From NCBI GenBank assembly GCA_002551355.1, contig NTHE01000009.1:62001-126000 (forward strand): a stretch of 64,000 nucleotides of DNA, in the 5' to 3' direction. Below, piece after piece: positions 1 through 8,172 of this stretch. Under the pieces are notes generated by a model. The model saw nothing but the letters and a program-made list of their open reading frames with translations. It did no database searches and had not been told where the DNA came from. How positions within the stretch are numbered: position 1 is the stretch's first letter; every line of letters starts with the position of its first letter. Origin of the DNA: Streptomyces sp. man185. GTDB taxonomy: Bacteria; Actinomycetota; Actinomycetes; Streptomycetales; Streptomycetaceae. Made by a program: the position numbers and the translations under genes.

Positions 1-246
1 CTCGACCGGCAGATCGGCGTTGGCCAGACAGGCCGAGACATGGCCGGAGAGGACGGGCGGAGCCGGCAGCTCCGCGATCGCCCGCTCCAGCGCGGCGGCC
101 AGCACGTCGATCGCCGCCTCCACGCCGACGACCGGCGGCTGGAATCCGCCGCCGCGCGCCGTGGACAGCACCGTGCCGTCCTCGCCGATCAGCGCCACGT
201 CGGTCTTGCTGTTGCCCGCGTCGATGGCGAGGACCGACACGTTCAC
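1..246 (-). CDS. csnK: Sugar kinase, BadF/BadG (N-acetylglucosamine kinase-like) family, 5' part only
   Basis: This is the last gene of the chitosan-oligosaccharide operon; only the first 82 codons lie in the window and the rest continues past its left edge. It begins MNVSVLAIDAGNSKTDVALI, which carries the phosphate-1 motif DxGxxKT of the ASKHA/BadF ATPase fold. The expected role is phosphorylation of glucosamine or a related amino sugar released in the cytoplasm. The GTG start overlaps the csnH stop by four bases (GTGA), so the two are translationally coupled. The name rests on gene order matching the csnR-K operon described in Streptomyces. The substrate is inferred. Confidence 0.8.
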   Translation of the reverse strand, partial: MNVSVLAIDAGNSKTDVALIGEDGTVLSTARGGGFQPPVVGVEAAIDVLAAALERAIAELPAPPVLSGHVSACLANADLPVE

Positions 247-1508
247 GCCCACGCGAGGTGCTCCCGGTTGTGCGCGATCAGCCGGTCGGTGAGGCCCTCG
301 GCGTACGCGTACTGGCCGATCAGCGGGTGGGCCAGCAGCGCCTTGAAGACCCGGTCCCGGCCGCCGCGCAGCGCGGCTTCCAGGGCCAGGTCCTCGTACG
401 CCGTGACGTTGGCGATGAGACCGGCGTACAGCGGGTCCAGCGCCGGAACGGCCAGGGGCGTCGCACCGTCGCGCCCGACCCGGGCCTGCACCTCGATCAC
501 CGCGTCGTCGGGCAGGAACGGCAACGTCCCGTTGTTGTACGTGTTGACCACCTGGACCGGGGAACCGCCGTCGCCCAGCAGGGAGGCCGCCAGGTCCACG
601 GCCGCCTCGGAGTAGAACGCGCCGCCTCGCTTGGCGAGCAGCTCGGGCTTCTCGTCCAGGGCCGGGTCGCCGTACATCGCGAGCAGTTCCTTCTCCATCG
701 CCGCGACCTCGGCGGCCCGGGACGGCTTGGTGCCGAGCTCCTTCACCACCTCGTCGTGGGCGTAGAAGTAGCGCAGGTAGTAGGAGGGGACGACCCCGAG
801 CCGGTCGATGATCTGCCGGTCCATCCGCAGGTCGTCGGCGATCGTGTCGCCGTGCTCGGCGAGCAGCTTGGGGAGGACGTTCTCGCCGTCCGGGCCGCCG
901 AGGCGCACCCCCAGCTCCCAGCTCAGGTGGTTGAGCCCGACGTGGTCGAGGTGCACCTGGCCCGGCTCCACCTCCAGCAGCCGGGCGAACTTCCGCTGGA
1001 AGCCGATCGCCACGTTGCACAGGCCGACGGCTTTGTGCCCGGCCTGGAGCAGGGCGCGGGTGACGATGCCGACGGGGTTGGTGAAGTCGATGATCCAGGC
1101 GTCCGGGTTGGTGCGGCGGACCCGCTCGGCGATGTCCAGGACGACCGGCACGGTGCGCAGCGCCTTGGCGAGGCCGCCGGCGCCGGTGGTCTCCTGGCCC
1201 ACGCAGCCGCACTCCAGCGGCCAGGTCTCGTCCTGGTTGCGCGCGGCCTGTCCGCCGACGCGCAGTTGGAGCAGGACCGCGTCGGCGTCGGCGACTCCCG
1301 CGTCGATGTCGGTGGTCGTCGTGATCTTCCCGGCGTGGTCCTGCTTGGCGAAGATCCGCCGGGCGAGGCCTCCGACCAGCTCCAGGCGGTCGGCCGCCGG
1401 ATCGACGAGCACCAGCTCCTCGATCGGCAGCGTGTCCCGCAGCCGGGCGAATCCGTCGATCAGTTCAGGGGTGTAGGTGGACCCGCCACCCACTACTGCG
1501 AGCTTCAT
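243..1508 (-). CDS. csnH: Family 4 glycoside hydrolase (6-phospho-beta-glucosidase type)
   Basis: This 421-residue NAD- and metal-dependent GH4 hydrolase is expected to cleave imported oligosaccharides in the cytoplasm. The N-terminal Rossmann motif is GGGSTYTPELIDG (residues 7-19). DFTNP (141-145), the metal-ligand Cys164-Asn165 (LCNVAIGF) and the Asn193-His194 pair (GLNHLSW) are all present, so the catalytic set looks intact. It sits one base downstream of csnG and overlaps csnK by 4 bp within a six-gene operon. GH4 enzymes use a redox elimination mechanism. Whether this one takes phosphorylated or free chitosan oligosaccharides cannot be read from the sequence; the operon context favours glucosamine-containing substrates. 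Confidence 0.88.
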   Translation of the reverse strand: MKLAVVGGGSTYTPELIDGFARLRDTLPIEELVLVDPAADRLELVGGLARRIFAKQDHAGKITTTTDIDAGVADADAVLLQLRVGGQAARNQDETWPLECGCVGQETTGAGGLAKALRTVPVVLDIAERVRRTNPDAWIIDFTNPVGIVTRALLQAGHKAVGLCNVAIGFQRKFARLLEVEPGQVHLDHVGLNHLSWELGVRLGGPDGENVLPKLLAEHGDTIADDLRMDRQIIDRLGVVPSYYLRYFYAHDEVVKELGTKPSRAAEVAAMEKELLAMYGDPALDEKPELLAKRGGAFYSEAAVDLAASLLGDGGSPVQVVNTYNNGTLPFLPDDAVIEVQARVGRDGATPLAVPALDPLYAGLIANVTAYEDLALEAALRGGRDRVFKALLAHPLIGQYAYAEGLTDRLIAHNREHLAWA

Positions 1509-1509
1509 G

Positions 1510-2406
1510 TCAGCCCTTTACTCCGGTCAGTGTGACGCCCTCGACGAATGCCTTCTGGGCGAAGAAGAAGACGGCGATCACGGGGGCCATGACCAGAACG
1601 GTCGCGGCCATGGTCAGGTTCCAGTCGGTGTGGTGTGCGCCCTTGAAGGATTCCAGGCCGTAACTGAGCGTCCAGGCGGCCGGGTTCTCGGAGGCGTAGA
1701 TCTGTGGTCCGAAGTAGTCGTTCCAGGCGGCGAAGAACTGGAAGAGGGCGATGGCCGCGATGCCGGGCTTCGCCATCGGCAGGACGACCTTCATCAGCGT
1801 GCGGAACTCGCCGCAGCCGTCGACCTTCGCGGCGTCCAGGTACTCGTTCGGGATGGTCAGCAGGAACTGCCGCAGCAGGAAGATGGAGAACGCGTCACCG
1901 AAGGCCATCGGGATGATCAGCGGCCACAGAGTGCCGGACAGGTCCATCTGCTTGGCCCAGAACAGGTACATCGGGATGATGACGACCTGCGGCGGCAGCA
2001 TCATCATCGAGATGACGAGCATCAGCGACAGCTTGCGGCCCCGGAAGCGGAACTTCGCCAGCGCGTACGCCACGGGGATCGACGACACGACGGTGAGTAC
2101 GGTGCCGAGTCCCGCGTACAAGAGGGTGTTGCGCCACCAGGTGAGGAAGCCCGGGGTGTTGAAGACCCGCTCGTAGTTGCCCCACTCCCAGGTGTTGGGG
2201 GTGAGGTCGCGGGTCAACGCCTGCTGGTCGTTCATCAGCGAGGTCAGCACCACGAAGACGAACGGCAGCACGAAGAAGAGCGCGGCGGCGATCCCGAGCG
2301 AGTGGACGGCTATCCAGTGCAGCAGCGCCTTGCGGCGGGCGGTGCGTGCGGCGGGGGTCGGCGACCAGGCGGCCGGGGCGGCGGACTTTTCGAGGAGTTG
2401 GGACAT
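1510..2406 (-). CDS. csnG: ABC sugar transporter permease, MalG type
   Basis: This 298-residue inner-membrane permease has six predicted membrane segments, the first near residues 35-57. The EAA loop that contacts the ATPase reads YLDAAKVDGCGEFRTLMKVV followed by LPMAKPG, as in MalG/CUT1 importers. It partners CsnF and the lipoprotein CsnE; no ATPase gene lies in the cluster. In Streptomyces, CUT1 importers usually share the MsiK ATPase encoded elsewhere, so that is the likely energy source (family knowledge). It starts 3 bases after the csnF stop and ends 1 base before csnH, which shows tight operon packing. Confidence 0.9.
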   Translation of the reverse strand: MSQLLEKSAAPAAWSPTPAARTARRKALLHWIAVHSLGIAAALFFVLPFVFVVLTSLMNDQQALTRDLTPNTWEWGNYERVFNTPGFLTWWRNTLLYAGLGTVLTVVSSIPVAYALAKFRFRGRKLSLMLVISMMMLPPQVVIIPMYLFWAKQMDLSGTLWPLIIPMAFGDAFSIFLLRQFLLTIPNEYLDAAKVDGCGEFRTLMKVVLPMAKPGIAAIALFQFFAAWNDYFGPQIYASENPAAWTLSYGLESFKGAHHTDWNLTMAATVLVMAPVIAVFFFAQKAFVEGVTLTGVKG

Positions 2407-2409
2407 GGC

Positions 2410-3351
2410 TCAGTCACCCGCCGAGATCAGGTTGTTGCGGCCCCGCATGAGCAGCGCGGTGAAGGCCATGGCCAGGGCGAACAGGATGAGGGCGACGACA
2501 CAGGCGGCGCCGTAGTCGAAGCGCTGGAAGCCGAGGTTGTAGACGAGCTGGGGGAGCGTGAGTGTCGACTTGTCGGGATAGCCGGGTTCGAAGGACTGAC
2601 CGGAGCCGCCGATGACTCCGGAGGCGACCTTTCCGGCGACGAGTGGCTGCGTGTAGTACTGCATCGCCTGGATGACGCCCGTCACCACCGCGAACAGCAC
2701 GATGGGCGAGATGTTCGGCAGGGTCACGAAGCGGAACTTCTGCCAGGCGGACGCGCCGTCCAGCTCGGCCGCCTCGTACTGCTCGGTCGGCACGTCCAGC
2801 AGCGAGGCCATGAAGATGACCATCAGGTCCCCGATGCCCCAGACCGCGAGCATGGTGAGCGCCGGCTTGGACCAGGAGGCGTCGTTGAACCAGCCGGGCG
2901 TCGGCAGCCCCAGGTCCCCGAGGATCGCGTTGACGGGCCCGGTGCCGGGGTTGAGCAGGAAGACGAAGGCCAGCGTGGCGGCGACCGGCGGGGCCAGGTA
3001 CGGCAGATAGAACAGCGTCCGGAAGATCCCGGTCCCCGTCTTGATCCTGGTGATCAGCAGTCCGATGCCGAGGCCGAAGACGACCCGGCAGGTGACCATG
3101 ACGAGCACCAGCCACAGGGTGTTGCGCAGCGAAGGCCAGAACATCGGGTAGTCGCTGAAGACGTACGTCCAGTTGGTCAGCCCGTTGAAGACCGGCGCCC
3201 CGAAGCCGTCGTACTGCGTGAAGGAGAAGTAGACGGTCGAGACCATCGGGTAGGCGAAGAAGACCGAGAACCCGATCAGCCACGGCGACATGAAGGCCGC
3301 CGTCCGCAGCGCCGACCTGCGGCGTTTCGAGCGGAGCGTGTGCGTCGTCAT
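2410..3351 (-). CDS. csnF: ABC sugar transporter permease, MalF type
   Basis: This 313-residue permease of the CUT1 family has a first membrane helix at about residues 19-38 (FMSPWLIGFSVFFAYPMVST), typical of MalF-like subunits. The EAA loop is QYEAAELDGASAWQKFRFVT followed by LPNISP. It forms the heterodimeric channel with CsnG. It lies between csnE (6-base gap) and csnG (3-base gap) in the same direction, so it is cotranscribed from the csnR promoter. Nothing is unusual in length or motif. Confidence 0.9.
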   Translation of the reverse strand: MTTHTLRSKRRRSALRTAAFMSPWLIGFSVFFAYPMVSTVYFSFTQYDGFGAPVFNGLTNWTYVFSDYPMFWPSLRNTLWLVLVMVTCRVVFGLGIGLLITRIKTGTGIFRTLFYLPYLAPPVAATLAFVFLLNPGTGPVNAILGDLGLPTPGWFNDASWSKPALTMLAVWGIGDLMVIFMASLLDVPTEQYEAAELDGASAWQKFRFVTLPNISPIVLFAVVTGVIQAMQYYTQPLVAGKVASGVIGGSGQSFEPGYPDKSTLTLPQLVYNLGFQRFDYGAACVVALILFALAMAFTALLMRGRNNLISAGD

Positions 3352-3357
3352 CGGGGG

Positions 3358-4689
3358 CTACTTCGCCTTGGCGATGTCGGTGTCGATCTGCTTCGCGGTC
3401 TTCTCCAGACCGGCCTGGAGGTCCTTCACCGCGCCCTTCTCGTACTGGTAGCCGAAGTCCTGGAGGGTCTGCTGGTACGTCGACCCGTTGACGGCTCCGT
3501 CCGGGGTGTTGGACTTCGGGTGCTGGGCGATGTCCAGGAAGGTCTTGAAGCGCGGGTCGAACTTCAGGTCCGGGGACTTCAGTGCCTCGAAGGTGGAGGG
3601 CACGTTGCGGATGCCGTTGGCGAAGTCGACGACCGCCTGGGTGTCGCTGGTCATGAACTCGACCAGCTCCCACGCGGCGTTCTGCTTCTTGCTGGCCGGG
3701 GCGATGCCCACGATCGTGCCGGAGAGGAAGCCCTTGCCGTAGCTGTCGGCCTCGTCGTCGGCGACGGGCATCGGCGCGACGCCGATCTCGAAGCCGGGCT
3801 TGGTGTCCTCGGCCATCCCGAGCCGCCACTCGCCGTCCAGCTGCATGGCGACCTGCCCGGTGTGGAACGGGTGCTTGGCGCCCCACTCGTCACCGAAGGT
3901 GCCCCGGTACTTCTCCAGCTTGTCGTAGCCGCCGAGGTCCTCGACGAGCTTCTTCTGGTACGTGAACATCTCCGCGAACGCCGGGTCCTTGGCGATGTTG
4001 GACTTGCCGTTCTCGTCGAAGTACGTGTGGTCCCACGAGGACAGGTAGTGGTCGGCGACGGTCTCGTAGCCGTGGAAGGTCGGCATGAAGCCGAGCTGCT
4101 CGTAGCTTTCGCCCTTCTCCACCGTCAGCTTCTTGGCGGCGCTCGCCAGCTCCGACATCGTCTTCGGCGGCGCGGTGATCCCGGCCTTCTTGAACGCGTC
4201 CTTGTTGTAGTAGAGGCCGTAGGCGTCCGTGAGCAGCGGCAGGGCGCAGCGCTTGCCCTCGAACTGGGTGTAGTCCAGGAGGACCTTCGGGAAGGTCTTC
4301 TCCAGATCCAGCTTCGACTTCTCGATGAACGGCCCGAGGTCGGCGAACGCGCCGGACGAGCAGAACTTGCCGACGTTGGCGGTGGTGAAGGAGGAGACGA
4401 CGTCCGGCCCGTTCGAACCGCCCGCGCGCAGCGCCTGGTTGAGCTTGTCGTCGTTGATGTTGCCGGAGACCTTCACCGTGATGTTCGGGTGGGCCTTCTC
4501 GAACCGGTCGATGTTGTCCTGGACCGCCTTCACCTCGGCGGGCGCGCTCCAGCCGTGCCAGAAGTTGATCGTGGTCTTCGCGTTCGGGTCGTCGGAGGCG
4601 CCGGCCTCCGACTGGCCGGTACACGCGGTGGCGAGCACCGATATCGCGGCGACGGCGACAGCGGTGGTGGTGAGACGGCTGGTGCGCAT
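3358..4689 (-). CDS. csnE: ABC transporter sugar-binding lipoprotein
   Basis: This 443-residue extracellular solute-binding protein (family 1) should capture chitosan oligosaccharides for CsnFG. The signal peptide is short (MRTSRLTTTAVAVAAISVLA) and ends in a lipobox-like TAC with the lipidated Cys at residue 23. The mature part begins in a flexible Gly/Ser/Asp stretch, followed by TTINFWHGWSAPAEVKAVQD, typical of the family. The ATG at 4689 was chosen because GGGAG precedes it by seven bases and the signal peptide starts there; the open frame runs much further upstream without coding character. It lies 71 bases after csnR. No second promoter is evident in that gap. Confidence 0.9.
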   Translation of the reverse strand: MRTSRLTTTAVAVAAISVLATACTGQSEAGASDDPNAKTTINFWHGWSAPAEVKAVQDNIDRFEKAHPNITVKVSGNINDDKLNQALRAGGSNGPDVVSSFTTANVGKFCSSGAFADLGPFIEKSKLDLEKTFPKVLLDYTQFEGKRCALPLLTDAYGLYYNKDAFKKAGITAPPKTMSELASAAKKLTVEKGESYEQLGFMPTFHGYETVADHYLSSWDHTYFDENGKSNIAKDPAFAEMFTYQKKLVEDLGGYDKLEKYRGTFGDEWGAKHPFHTGQVAMQLDGEWRLGMAEDTKPGFEIGVAPMPVADDEADSYGKGFLSGTIVGIAPASKKQNAAWELVEFMTSDTQAVVDFANGIRNVPSTFEALKSPDLKFDPRFKTFLDIAQHPKSNTPDGAVNGSTYQQTLQDFGYQYEKGAVKDLQAGLEKTAKQIDTDIAKAK

Positions 4690-4760
4690 GACAAAACTCC
4701 CAGGGACGGGGAAGAGATTCAGACGACAGGGCGGGGAAGGGCGGAGAGACAGGGCGTGGT

Positions 4761-5993
4761 TCAGCGCGAGGTGTCGAACACTTCGTCGCGGGTGTCGGCG
4801 AGCGCCCGCTCCAGGGCGCCGCGCAGGACGGGCGTACGGTCGATCTCGCCGACCACCAGGCGCGGCCGGGAGGCGGCCAGCTCGGCCAGCTCGGACTGGA
4901 TCAGGGAGCGCAGGATCTCGCCGCCCGCCGCGACCGCGCCGCCGGAGAGCACGATCAGTCCGGGGTCCAGGACGGCGGTGACGGAGGCGAGGCCGGTGGC
5001 CAGGCGCTGGGCGTACTGCCGTAGCAGTTCGGTGAGCGGCTCGTCCTCCTCGTACGCGTCGGCCGCCCGCGCCAGCAGTTCGGCGGCGACCTTCGCGTAC
5101 GGCTGCTGCGGGGTGTCGATGCCCAGCGCCTTCGCGAGCCGGGGCACCGCCTGGGCGCCCGCCAGCTCCTGGAAGCCGCCGCTGTTGGCCTTGACGACCT
5201 GGCGGACGAGGGGGGTGCCCGGCACCGGCAGGAAGCCGACCTCGCCCGCGCCGCCGGTGAAGCCCCGGTGCAGCCGGCCGTTGATGACGAGGGCGGCGCC
5301 GAGGCCCTCCTCGTTCCACAGCAGCACGAAGTCCTCGTGGCCCCGGGCCGCGCCGAGGCGCTGCTCGGCGACGGCGACCAGGTTGACGTCGTTCTCGTAC
5401 TCCACCGGCATCGGCAGGAACGCGGCCAGCTCTTCCAGCAGGGTGGGGGAGTGCCAGCCGGGCAGGTGCGAGGCGTACCGCAGCCGCCCGGTGCCCGGGT
5501 CGAAGGCGCCCGGCGTGCCGATGACGATCCGGTGGACGTCCGCGCGGGTGAGCCCGGCGTCCTTCACCGCCCCGTCCAGCGCGTCGGCGACCTGCCGCAC
5601 CACGCTGTCGGCGCGCCGCCCCGGGGTGGCCAGCTCGAACCGCCCGACGGTCAGCCCGGTCACGTCCGCGACGGCAGCGACGATGCGCTGCCCGTTCACG
5701 TCGAGCCCGGCGACATGGGCGGCGCGCGGGTTCACGCTGTAGAGCTGCGCGTTGGGCCCCGGCCGCCCCTCGCTGGTCCCGGTGGCGACGACGAGCCCGG
5801 CCGCCTCCAGCCGGGCCAGCAGCTGGGAGGCGGTGGGCTTGGAGAGCCCGGTGAGCTTCCCGATCCGGGTCCGGGAGAGCGGCCCGTGCTCCAGCAGCAG
5901 ATCGAGGGCGGCCCGGTCGTTCATGGCCCGCAGCACGCGCGGGGTGCCCGGTGTGCCGGATGCGCCGGGTGAGCCGGGAGTGGTTCCCGCCAT
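4761..5993 (-). CDS. csnR: ROK-family transcriptional repressor of the csn operon
   Basis: This 410-residue regulator has an N-terminal winged helix-turn-helix (TRIGKLTGLSKPTASQLLAR, residues 40-59) and a C-terminal ROK sugar-kinase-like domain (AGLDVNGQRIVAAVADVTG; FTGGAGEVGFLPVPG). The usual ROK zinc motif CxCGxxGCxE is not seen, consistent with a regulator rather than an active kinase. It heads the operon and is followed by the transporter, GH4 and kinase genes, which matches CsnR of Streptomyces, known as a repressor of chitosanase and of its own operon. A 15-bp palindrome lies 46 bp upstream. An internal Met at residue 24 is a possible alternative start, because the first 23 residues are a Gly/Pro/Thr-rich tail. 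Confidence 0.88.
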   Translation of the reverse strand: MAGTTPGSPGASGTPGTPRVLRAMNDRAALDLLLEHGPLSRTRIGKLTGLSKPTASQLLARLEAAGLVVATGTSEGRPGPNAQLYSVNPRAAHVAGLDVNGQRIVAAVADVTGLTVGRFELATPGRRADSVVRQVADALDGAVKDAGLTRADVHRIVIGTPGAFDPGTGRLRYASHLPGWHSPTLLEELAAFLPMPVEYENDVNLVAVAEQRLGAARGHEDFVLLWNEEGLGAALVINGRLHRGFTGGAGEVGFLPVPGTPLVRQVVKANSGGFQELAGAQAVPRLAKALGIDTPQQPYAKVAAELLARAADAYEEDEPLTELLRQYAQRLATGLASVTAVLDPGLIVLSGGAVAAGGEILRSLIQSELAELAASRPRLVVGEIDRTPVLRGALERALADTRDEVFDTSR

Positions 5994-6039
5994 CGTGGAT
6001 GCACCGCCCTCTGTCAGGAACTCACGTTCATAACTCTGT

Positions 6040-6054
6040 TAGGAAAGTTTCCTA
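6040..6054. promoter_or_regulatory. Palindromic operator upstream of csnR
   Basis: TAGGAAAGTTTCCTA has perfect 7-base arms around a single central base and lies between the csnR start and the terminator of the mechanosensitive channel gene. It is AT-rich compared with its surroundings. I recall the CsnR operator of chitosanase genes as a palindrome of the AGGAAA/TTTCCT type, so autoregulation by CsnR is the likely reading. No promoter hexamers are obvious. Confidence 0.75.
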
Positions 6055-6139
6055 TTCGGTTGGGAGGACGGTAGGGCGCGGATCACCGGGGCGTCAATGG
6101 GTGACCCTCGTCCGGCAATCAAAGTGTTACCTCGCACGA

Positions 6140-6188
6140 CGACGCCCCCGGTCGCCGTCCTGGGGTCCAGGCGCGGCCGGGGGCGTCG
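6140..6188 (-). terminator. Hairpin terminator after the MscS gene
   Basis: A perfect 12-bp inverted repeat (CGACGCCCCCGG and its complement) with a 25-base loop lies 10 bases past the MscS stop codon. It separates that gene from the csn operon. There is no U-tract, as is common in Streptomyces. Confidence 0.6.
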
Positions 6189-6198
6189 GCGGAGGGGC

Positions 6199-7266
6199 CT
6201 ACTTGTTCAGGTTCGTCGGCGGCGGGATCGGGGACGTCGCCAACGACTGCGGGGAGGTCGCCGAGGCGTACGCGGAGGGGGCCGCCATCGCCGCCGTCGG
6301 GTCCGCCGTGGACTCGCCGTCCTGCTGGAGCGGGACCACGCCGATCATGCGGATGCCCGCGTCGTCCAGCGCCTGCTTGATGCGCCAGCGCAGCTCGCGC
6401 TCCACGCCGAGCGACTTGCCGGGCATCGTCTTCGCGGTCACCCGGACCGTCATCGAGTCCAGCAGCACCGCGTCCAGGCCGAGCACCTCCACCGGGCCCC
6501 ACAGCCGCTCCGCCCAGGGCTCTTCCTTGGCCATCGTCTCGGCGGCCGCGGTGATCGCCTTGCGGACCTGCTCCAGGTCCTCGGTCGGGCGCACCGTGAC
6601 GTCGATCCCGGCCGTGGACCAGCCCTGGCTGAGGTTGCCGATCCGCTTCACCTCGCCGTTGCGGACGTACCAGATCTCGCCGTTGTCACCGCGCAGCTTG
6701 GTCACGCGCAGGCCCACCTCTATGACCTCGCCGGAGGCGACGCCCGCGTCGATCGTGTCGCCGACCCCGTACTGGTCCTCCAGGATCATGAAGACGCCGG
6801 AGAGGAAGTCCGTGACCAGGTTGCGGGCGCCGAAGCCGAGTGCCACACCCGCGACACCGGCCGAGGCGAGGAGTGGCGCCAGGTTGATCTTGAAGGCGCC
6901 CAGGACCATCAGGGCGGCCGTGCCCATGATCAGGAACGAGGCCACCGAGCGCAGCACCGAGCCGATCGCCTCCGAGCGCTGGCGTCTGCGCTCCGCGTTC
7001 ACCAGCAGCCCGCCCAGCGCGGTGCCCTGAACCGCCTGGGCGCTGCGGTTCATCCGGTCTATCAGATTGGTCAGGGCGCGCCGGATCAGATAACGCAGCG
7101 TGATCGCGACCGCCACGATCAGCAGGATGCGCAGTCCGGTGCTCAGCCAGGTGGACCAGTTCTCCTCGACCCAGCCCGCGGCGTTCCCGGCCTGTTCGGC
7201 GGCTTCGTCCAGCGAGCCACCCGGCTCGGGAGACGGGGCTGCGGCCAAGAGGACGGACAGGGACAC
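6199..7266 (-). CDS. Small-conductance mechanosensitive channel (MscS family)
   Basis: This 355-residue membrane protein releases solutes on hypo-osmotic shock. A first membrane segment lies at about residues 42-61 (LSTGLRILLIVAVAITLRYL). After a basic linker come two further helices ending in the Gly/Ala-rich pore helix (LASAGVAGVALGFGARNLVT). The beta domain follows (DQYGVGDTIDAGVASGEVIE; LRGDNGEIWYVRNGEV), as in MscS. The C-terminus is a low-complexity Ser/Pro/Ala tail. The GTG start is supported by GGAGG eight bases upstream. It stands alone, divergent from the HNH gene. Confidence 0.88.
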   Translation of the reverse strand: MSLSVLLAAAPSPEPGGSLDEAAEQAGNAAGWVEENWSTWLSTGLRILLIVAVAITLRYLIRRALTNLIDRMNRSAQAVQGTALGGLLVNAERRRQRSEAIGSVLRSVASFLIMGTAALMVLGAFKINLAPLLASAGVAGVALGFGARNLVTDFLSGVFMILEDQYGVGDTIDAGVASGEVIEVGLRVTKLRGDNGEIWYVRNGEVKRIGNLSQGWSTAGIDVTVRPTEDLEQVRKAITAAAETMAKEEPWAERLWGPVEVLGLDAVLLDSMTVRVTAKTMPGKSLGVERELRWRIKQALDDAGIRMIGVVPLQQDGESTADPTAAMAAPSAYASATSPQSLATSPIPPPTNLNK

Positions 7267-7580
7267 GGCAGGGACCTCCAGGGGGACGACGGCTGGTCAA
7301 CCACACTAACGAAGCCGGGGGAGTGGATCGTTGCCGTCGCGGAAGGAGAGACGGGTCTCACCGGGAACACCTTCGCTGTGGCCGATCGCACAGCGCGGAC
7401 GGCCGCCCAGGTGAAGCACTTGTTCGGCGCCGCGGAACGGCGCGCGGAGCCCGGGGTGAGAAAAATCCTCCCGGCCCGTTACCCGTACGTGGTGGCGCTT
7501 TGACCAGGCATGAGGAGAGACTGAGATCGGATCGTCCCGGCGCGAGCCACGCGCCGCCGGCGTACAAGGAGGCATCCACC
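7267..7580. other. Divergent intergenic region between the MscS and HNH genes
   Basis: No gene is supported here. It must hold both promoters. For the HNH gene, TTGACC at 7500-7505 and TGAGAT at 7522-7527 (16-bp spacer) are the best match. AAGGAGG at 7566-7572 is its ribosome-binding site. An open frame runs through from 7323 but lacks coding character. Confidence 0.45.
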
Positions 7581-8117
7581 GTGCCGCACGTCCTGGTTCT
7601 CAACGCGTCGTACGAGCCGCTCGGCGTCGTACCGCTCCGCCGCGCGCTCGTCCTCGTCCTCGAGAACAAGGCCATCTGCCTCGAGGAGTCCGGCGCCTTC
7701 CTGCACAGTGCCACCCGTGCCGTGCCCGCACCCAGTGTGGTCCGGCTCAAGCGCTTCGTCCGGGTGCCCTACCGGGGGCCCGTCCCGCTGACGCGGCGGG
7801 CGCTGTTCGCCCGGGACGGCGGGCGCTGCATGTACTGCGGGGCCGCCGCCACCAGCGTCGACCACGTCATCCCGCGCAGCCGCGGCGGACAGCACGCCTG
7901 GGACAACGTGGTGGCGGCCTGCCGCCGCTGCAACCACGTCAAGGCCGACCGCCATCTGCCGGAGCTGGGCTGGCGGCTGCGCCACCAGCCCGCCCCGCCG
8001 ACCGGCCTGGCCTGGCGGATCATCGGGACCGGACACCGCGATCCGCGCTGGCTGCCGTATCTGCAACCGTTCGGCGCGGACGACGTGATGGCGCGGATCG
8101 ACGGCGTGTCCGCCTAG
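7581..8117 (+). CDS. HNH endonuclease
   Basis: This 178-residue protein has a C-terminal HNH nuclease fold: GGRCMYCGAAATSVDHVIPR then SRGGQHAWDNVVAACRRCNH. Two CxxC zinc knuckles and the His of DHVIPRS bracket the catalytic core. The N-terminal part (HVLVLNASYEPLGVVPLRRA) is the conserved start of the widespread actinobacterial HNH family. Its cellular target is unknown; most such free-standing genes are not linked to a mobile element, and none is seen here. The GTG at 7581 follows AAGGAGG by eight bases, so this start is preferred over upstream in-frame codons. Confidence 0.85.
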   Translation: MPHVLVLNASYEPLGVVPLRRALVLVLENKAICLEESGAFLHSATRAVPAPSVVRLKRFVRVPYRGPVPLTRRALFARDGGRCMYCGAAATSVDHVIPRSRGGQHAWDNVVAACRRCNHVKADRHLPELGWRLRHQPAPPTGLAWRIIGTGHRDPRWLPYLQPFGADDVMARIDGVSA

Positions 8118-8172
8118 GGCCTGTCATTTGGATCATGCCGGGCTCGCGGGGTCCGGCCCTGACCGGCACGGC

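Noticed and set aside
1477..5742. A very long open frame on the plus strand opposite the csn operon
   Set aside because: It is the antisense shadow of csnH-csnR, with Arg/Gly/Asp-rich composition and no recognisable motif. GC-rich genomes produce such frames routinely.
8118..8172. Weak hairpin between the HNH and GH84 genes
   Set aside because: Only a 5-bp stem (GCCGG/CCGGC) is present, too short to call a terminator.
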